A program made the translations under genes and the position numbers. Of a DNA stretch of 64,000 nt, positions 60,122 to 64,000 are shown piece after piece. The stretch spans positions 954,767-1,018,766 of the forward strand of contig FREU01000001.1 in the NCBI GenBank assembly GCA_900143615.1. The letters are read 5' to 3'. Position 1 is the first letter of the stretch. The number at the start of each line of letters is the position of its first letter. Below the pieces are notes generated by a model that searched no databases, was not told the origin of the DNA, and was given only the letters and a program-made list of their open reading frames with translations. Source of the DNA: Rhodobacteraceae bacterium Alg231-30 (lineage in GTDB: Bacteria > Pseudomonadota > Alphaproteobacteria > Rhodobacterales > Rhodobacteraceae).

Positions 60122-60140
60122 ATCCACATTCATCGGCGCT

Positions 60141-60211
60141 TTTTGGTGCGAAAAATACCTCGGGGGGGCTTGAGCCCCTTTTGGGGCCCAAGTGGGGGGC
60201 TGGCCCCCCTT
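60141..60211 (+). repeat. Modular intergenic element, copy 3
   Basis: Lead CTTTTTGGTGC (60141-60151), core AAAAATACCTCGGGGG (60153-60168), hairpin A CTTGAGCCCC/GGGGCCCAAG with a TTTT loop (60171-60194, one mismatch) and hairpin B GGGGGG/CCCCCC around CTGG (60196-60211). Same order as at 43122 and, reversed, at 38494-38437. It lies between agmatinase and the aldo/keto reductase gene. Confidence 0.72.
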
Positions 60212-60267
60212 GATCTCTGGCGATCAAAGCTTAGGGTGCGGCTAAACGCGAGGCAGACAGGAAACCG

Positions 60268-61314
60268 ATGATGAAAATGAACCCGCTTGGCCGTACCGGC
60301 ATTGAAGTTTCAGAGTTTTGCCTTGGCACGATGACCTTTGGCACACAGACTGATCAGCCCGAAGCCTTTGCGCAGATCGACATGAGCTTGGATGCGGGCA
60401 TCAATCTCGTGGATGCGGCTGAGATGTATCCTGTGAACCCGATGGGGCCGGAAACTCAGGGGCGGACAGAAGAAATTATTGGCAATTGGTTTGAAACGAC
60501 AGGCCGGCGCGCGGATATGGTGCTTGCCACCAAACATTCTGGTGCGGGGCTGGCGCATGTGCGTAATGGCGCGCCAATCTCGTCCCAAACAATTCCAGAG
60601 GCTATCGAAGGCTCGCTCAAGCGGCTCAAAACCGACTATATCGACCTATATCAATTCCACTGGCCCAACCGTGGGTCGTATATGTTCCGCCAAAACTGGC
60701 GCTTTGATCCGTCCAAACAAAACCGAGCCGAAACCATTGCCCACATGGAAGACGCGCTTGGTGCGTTGCAGCTCGAAGTTGAGAAGGGGCGCATTCGCGC
60801 CTTTGGCCTGTCCAACGACAGTGCTTGGGGGACTGCGCAGTGGCTGCAAATTGCCGAGGCTGAAGGCGGCCCAAGGGTGGCTTCGGTGCAAAATGAATAC
60901 TCGCTGCTGTGCCGTCTCTATGACACAGATATGGCTGAGATGAGTATGAATGAAGAGGTTGGACTTCTGGCGTTTTCACCGCTGGCGGCGGGGCTATTGA
61001 CCGGAAAATACCAAGATGGTGCCATACCTGCCGGCTCGCGCCGCTCAATCGTGGACAATCTTGGCGGGCGCGTGAACCCGCGCACATTTGCGGCTGTGGA
61101 TGCTTATCTGGCGATTGCGCGCAAACATGATCTGGACCCGATCCATATGGCCATGGCCTTTACCGTGCAGCGGCCATTTATGTGTAGCTCTATTTTTGGC
61201 GCAACCCGTCTGGCCCAGCTTGAGCATATCCTGAATGGTGCTGATCTACGTCTGAGCGATGACGTTCTGGCGGAAATCGATGCGGCCCATCAAGCGCATC
61301 CAATGCCGTTCTAA
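60268..61314 (+). CDS. Aldo/keto reductase, Tas-like
   Basis: An NADPH-dependent reductase of 348 residues. Features: TGIEVSEFCLGTMTFG at the N-terminus, the catalytic Asp/Tyr region INLVDAAEMYPVNP, the Lys of LATKHSG, and RLKTDYIDLYQFHWPN with the catalytic His. The C-terminal cofactor segment is SSIFGATRLAQLEHIL. From memory it matches E. coli Tas in the AEMYP and QxHWPxR segments. The start follows AGGAAA; ATG/ATG at 60268/60271 are both possible. It is followed after 35 bases by a small membrane gene. Confidence 0.9.
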   Translation: MMKMNPLGRTGIEVSEFCLGTMTFGTQTDQPEAFAQIDMSLDAGINLVDAAEMYPVNPMGPETQGRTEEIIGNWFETTGRRADMVLATKHSGAGLAHVRNGAPISSQTIPEAIEGSLKRLKTDYIDLYQFHWPNRGSYMFRQNWRFDPSKQNRAETIAHMEDALGALQLEVEKGRIRAFGLSNDSAWGTAQWLQIAEAEGGPRVASVQNEYSLLCRLYDTDMAEMSMNEEVGLLAFSPLAAGLLTGKYQDGAIPAGSRRSIVDNLGGRVNPRTFAAVDAYLAIARKHDLDPIHMAMAFTVQRPFMCSSIFGATRLAQLEHILNGADLRLSDDVLAEIDAAHQAHPMPF

Positions 61315-61349
61315 AAGACGCCCAAATACCCCATCTCCGGAGAGACCCC

Positions 61350-61832
61350 ATGAGCGAAACCCCACTTGCGATCGTCGCCGCCACTGGCCCCCGCCGCTGG
61401 TTTGGCATTTCCACATTGGCCGTCTTGGGGGCGCTGTTGGTGTATTTAGCCTTCAGCACGACACCCTCGCTGAGTTGGCAGCTGTTTTTGTTGGTGGTTG
61501 GTGCTGCGGCGTTATGGTTGGCGGAAAAAACGCGACGGGCGACAGAAAACCACATCATTCTCACAGCAGAAGGGATTTTTTCCAGCGCTGGAGAGGAAAT
61601 TGCGACCCTTGATAATGTAGAAGCGGTCAAACGCGGCACGTTTGACCTTAAGCCGTCCAATGGCTTTACGGTGATCTTGAAAGAGCGTCGTACGCGACGC
61701 TGGCAACCGGGGTTATGGTGGACACTAGGCCGTCATGTTGGCATTGGCGGCGTGACACCGGGATCACAATCCAAGGTCATGGCGCAGATGCTTGAAGGGA
61801 TGCTGGCGGGGCAGATGCCGGATCTGGATTAA
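61350..61832 (+). CDS. Conserved small membrane protein, PH-like domain
   Basis: A 160-residue protein not assigned to a family. Two hydrophobic segments at about 19-35 (FGISTLAVLGALLVYLA) and 44-61 (LFLLVVGAAALWLAEKT) are followed by a small cytoplasmic beta-rich domain (ILTAEGIFSSAGEEIATLDNVEAVKRGTFD read in parts) of the PH/YdbT-like shape. It may be co-transcribed with the aldo/keto reductase. It overlaps the convergent TadE-type gene by four bases. The function is unknown. Confidence 0.7.
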   Translation: MSETPLAIVAATGPRRWFGISTLAVLGALLVYLAFSTTPSLSWQLFLLVVGAAALWLAEKTRRATENHIILTAEGIFSSAGEEIATLDNVEAVKRGTFDLKPSNGFTVILKERRTRRWQPGLWWTLGRHVGIGGVTPGSQSKVMAQMLEGMLAGQMPDLD

Positions 61833-62389
61833 GCGTCTTCCCACACCAGTTGCGGTGCAAAGCGGGGACGGGTGAAGACAAAGGTGTTCATTTCAACCGT
61901 GCCGATGCCCACATCAACAAGTGGTGTGTATTCGGCAAATGTTTCCACCACGATCATACGCTCGCCCGGAACCAATTGCGGCAAGCGTGCAATCATGCTT
62001 TCAAACTGTTCTGTGGTCAGCCCCTGAACCATTCCTGTTGAGTGCGACCAATCCAGCGCATAATCACCGTCGTCTTCATCTCCTGCCCAAGTGACAACAC
62101 TCACCCGTAGCGGATCGACCGAATTCAGATAGGAGATCGTTTCAAACAACGATTCCGCACCGCGCATGTAATCCATATTGACTGCGGCGGTTTCACGGGA
62201 AAACATATCAGAGATTGCGAAAGCCGCTTTTTCGGTAGTGGTTCGTGCGCGATACATATCGAAAAAAACAGCCATGGCGAGAAATGCCCAAAACAGAATG
62301 GGTATGAGAATCACGGCTTCAATGGCTACGGTTCCGCGCGTATCAGCGCGAAACTTTTGCAGGAGATCTTTAAGTCGTTGTTTGATCAT
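61829..62389 (-). CDS. TadE/TadG-type pilus assembly protein
   Basis: A protein of 186 residues. The N-terminal prepilin-like segment RADTRGTVAIEAVILIPILFW is a TadE motif (RG-x-x-A-x-E followed by a hydrophobic helix), processed by the Tad prepilin peptidase. The rest is periplasmic (RARTTTEKAAFAISDMFSRE...). Tad pili mediate adhesion and surface life; TadE/TadF pseudopilins sit at the base. It has GGTAA upstream of the ATG. The next gene lies three bases before it on the same strand, so these are one operon. Confidence 0.85.
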   Translation of the reverse strand: MIKQRLKDLLQKFRADTRGTVAIEAVILIPILFWAFLAMAVFFDMYRARTTTEKAAFAISDMFSRETAAVNMDYMRGAESLFETISYLNSVDPLRVSVVTWAGDEDDGDYALDWSHSTGMVQGLTTEQFESMIARLPQLVPGERMIVVETFAEYTPLVDVGIGTVEMNTFVFTRPRFAPQLVWEDA

Positions 62390-62392
62390 CGA

Positions 62393-62935
62393 TTACCTTG
62401 GCTCCTGTACGAAGGCGTTGCTCACCATCAGTGATAAGTCACCTGCAGCATCTTTTTCAAAGGCGGCACCAAGGCCTGTTGTGGGAAACAACGGCTTCAT
62501 TTTTACGCAAGCTCGCAACACCATAAGTTCGTTTTCAGCACCTGGCTGGAAATTTTCATCGGTTACAGCTTCCGCCTCTTCTGCACGATTTGTGCATAGG
62601 CGACTATCTGGCATTGCTTGCCAATTGCGCACGTCTCGAGTGCGCATTTCCAGCCGGAGGTTATTCGCACAATCGGGAATGATTGCGGCCTGTTCGCAAA
62701 TTGCGTCTCGCAATGTGTCATGATCCGGGGTTGCGCCGGTGTTTAGGCGAACATCACGCACCACGACATCCAGGGACCGCTCAAGAAACGCATACCGCAA
62801 AGTCATGATCCCCAGTTCCACTGCTGAGACCATAATAATCATAAAAATCGGGAAGATGAGTACAAATTCAATCGTGACGTGACCTTTGTCGTCACGTTTG
62901 AAGACTTTGAGAACGCTGGATTTCGCCTTTTTCAT
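62393..62935 (-). CDS. TadE-type pseudopilin
   Basis: A 180-residue protein with the TadE/TadF leader KRDDKGHVTIEFVLIFPIFM (G-H-V-T-I-E, hydrophobic helix 26-47) and a periplasmic domain with four cysteines (DAICEQAAIIPDCANN, RLCTN, LRACVKM), which probably form disulfides. It overlaps the TadG-type gene by four bases and is three bases ahead of the previous TadE-type gene, so all three are co-translated. Regulation is not visible because the promoter lies outside the window. Confidence 0.85.
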   Translation of the reverse strand: MKKAKSSVLKVFKRDDKGHVTIEFVLIFPIFMIIMVSAVELGIMTLRYAFLERSLDVVVRDVRLNTGATPDHDTLRDAICEQAAIIPDCANNLRLEMRTRDVRNWQAMPDSRLCTNRAEEAEAVTDENFQPGAENELMVLRACVKMKPLFPTTGLGAAFEKDAAGDLSLMVSNAFVQEPR

Positions 62936-64000
62936 TGTGTCAGCTTCAACTTGCGGATTGAGGTGGCGATTGAGGCGAAGGCATCGGAGATTTCCTTGCC
63001 GCCAACATCAAAATAGTGCCCGTCCGAACTGGCGCAGTCTTTGAGGACGGCTTTACCTGCATCTGGTGCTTCAAAACCGATTGTAAAGACGGTGATGCCT
63101 TCTGCTTTGGCGGCTTCGCATATTGTGCGGCTGCGGCTGTCTTTGGTGGTCGTGCCGTTGCTTCCCTGAACACCGTCGTCCCAATCGGCACGCGCAGCAT
63201 CTTTGCCCATCCAAGGGGCGTACAGCTGATCGGCAACCCATCGCGGCGTCGTGTAGCCCCAAAGGTCGGGGTAAGTGACGCGAATGGCTGTGCCGTCTTC
63301 TTCCACTTCTTCGACGCTGGTCGCAACTTCTTTATATTTTTTGCACTTACCGTTTTTGCGCCAGGACGTGCATTCATATTCATAGTTTGTTTTTTCAAAT
63401 ACACCTTCGCCATAAGCGTGGTCGTACCAACCGGCGTCAACCCAATCTCCGGATTTATCATAGTGGCCCGGCCAATAAAAAAGAGGTTCTTCGGTTATGC
63501 CGTCGTTGTCTTCGTCGTATTCATCAATGCCGACATAGACGGAATAGACGTCTACTTCGGAGTTCCACCAGATATTGCTATCGCCTTCGCGGTAGCCTTC
63601 TTCGATATAGTATTGGCTAGTATTCTGTCCGTCGGTCATAAGAACAACAACTTTGACCGCCTCGCCGCTGGAATAGCCAAAAGGACGCCCTTCGAAACCT
63701 TCCGGTAAATCGTCCGACGCAATTAAGGATGTGACGACCGGCTGAAGGGTAGGATCAAGAAGCGCGGTGCCCCATTTCATGCCGATGTCGATCGACGTAT
63801 TGCCGTCTGCCACGAAGGCATCGATGTAGTTTTTCAGCGCAGTTGTGTCTTCAGACCAAAGCAACATCTCGCGAGAAGCCTTGGCTTCGCAGACCGGATA
63901 GGAGGAGACGGATGAATCATAATAGGTATCTTCGGAGGCTTCATCGCGACCGTCGGTTTCGCTCCACGGATCGAAATGCATTGTACGCTCAAAATAGGTG
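62932..64000 (-). CDS. TadG-like pilus-associated protein with von Willebrand A domain (5' end outside the window)
   Basis: The frame is open to the window edge, so the N-terminal TadE-like helix and first part of the VWA domain are missing. The visible 356 residues contain VKVVVLMTDGQNTS (the VWA beta-strand with the metal-site T/D), a very acidic and aromatic insert (EVDVYSVYVGIDEYDEDNDG and CTSWRKNGKCKKYKE), then EGITVFTIGFEAPDAGKAVLKDCASS and a KEISDAFASIATSIRKL ending that is typical of TadG proteins. Disulfide pairs are likely. It is the first visible gene of the Tad operon on the - strand. Confidence 0.87.
   Translation of the reverse strand, partial: TYFERTMHFDPWSETDGRDEASEDTYYDSSVSSYPVCEAKASREMLLWSEDTTALKNYIDAFVADGNTSIDIGMKWGTALLDPTLQPVVTSLIASDDLPEGFEGRPFGYSSGEAVKVVVLMTDGQNTSQYYIEEGYREGDSNIWWNSEVDVYSVYVGIDEYDEDNDGITEEPLFYWPGHYDKSGDWVDAGWYDHAYGEGVFEKTNYEYECTSWRKNGKCKKYKEVATSVEEVEEDGTAIRVTYPDLWGYTTPRWVADQLYAPWMGKDAARADWDDGVQGSNGTTTKDSRSRTICEAAKAEGITVFTIGFEAPDAGKAVLKDCASSDGHYFDVGGKEISDAFASIATSIRKLKLTQ

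Noticed and set aside
1..64000. CRISPR array, insertion sequences, prophage or integron features
   Set aside because: No regularly spaced repeats, transposase, integrase or phage structural genes were seen; gene content and order look like core/accessory chromosome.

Overview
The window looks like chromosome of a marine alphaproteobacterium of the roseobacter group (Rhodobacteraceae). The reasons are the number of TRAP transporters (three complete systems), a Hint-domain secreted protein of the type common in that family, PutA with a divergent Lrp-type regulator, DUF3572, DUF983 and DUF2061 genes, Tad-pilus TadE/TadG-type genes, and tightly packed genes with ATGA overlaps. The genus cannot be fixed by eye. 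No insertion sequence, prophage, CRISPR array or rRNA operon was seen, and there is one tRNA. No gene-free stretch exceeds about 240 bases.

Bases 1-23150 form one sugar-acid uptake and catabolism region. It has two DctPQM TRAP transporters (2534-5428; 14009-18779), three GntR/FCD regulators, two mandelate-racemase-subgroup enzymes of the enolase superfamily (one like 3,6-anhydro-L-galactonate cycloisomerase, one like galactarolactone cycloisomerase), a xylonate-dehydratase-type IlvD/Edd enzyme, a GarD/UxaA-type dehydratase, and oxidoreductases of the Gfo/Idh, zinc-ADH, KduD-like SDR, D-2-hydroxyacid and beta-hydroxyacid dehydrogenase families. A DMT exporter/importer and an XRE regulator close it. 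Three promoters share a near-identical 15-bp palindrome, TTTGGTCATACCAAA, of the TGGTnnnACCA type bound by FadR/ExuR-like regulators. This suggests that the region is one regulon.

Bases 23260-31640 hold a DUF2061/desaturase pair, a second DMT transporter, a Nudix hydrolase, a DUF983 protein, a cassette of five-EF-hand periplasmic protein, ECF sigma factor, one-TM protein and heavy-metal-sensor-like protein, a PleD-like diguanylate cyclase with a degenerate receiver, and a HAD phosphatase. Bases 31800-38440 contain a glycine-rich small protein and a LysR regulator divergent from a cytoplasmic CxPSR sulfatase/phosphonate monoester hydrolase followed by a TAXI-type TRAP system, apparently an organosulfate or phosphonate-ester uptake and hydrolysis unit.

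Bases 38579-64000 are mostly housekeeping: glycerol kinase, glycerate kinase, PhnA, Dtd with a degenerate PfkB-fold partner, a PaaI thioesterase, metF/metR (divergent, with a palindrome between), the Hint protein, an MDR reductase, an inositol monophosphatase, a GFA protein, a rhomboid protease, putA/putR, a TPR protein, tRNA-Leu(UAA), metG, an MFS transporter, an orphan ImuA-like protein, agmatinase, a Tas-like aldo/keto reductase, and three Tad-pilus-type genes running off the right edge.

Two families of intergenic elements stand out. One is a modular element (an AAATACYTCGGGG core plus two hairpins, the first of which keeps its pairing while its sequence changes) at about 38.45, 43.13 and 60.15 kb. 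The other is an 11-bp tandem repeat (ATACCGACGCA-like units) at 46.98 and 57.06 kb. All functional statements are from reading motifs and recalled family sequences; no search was run.
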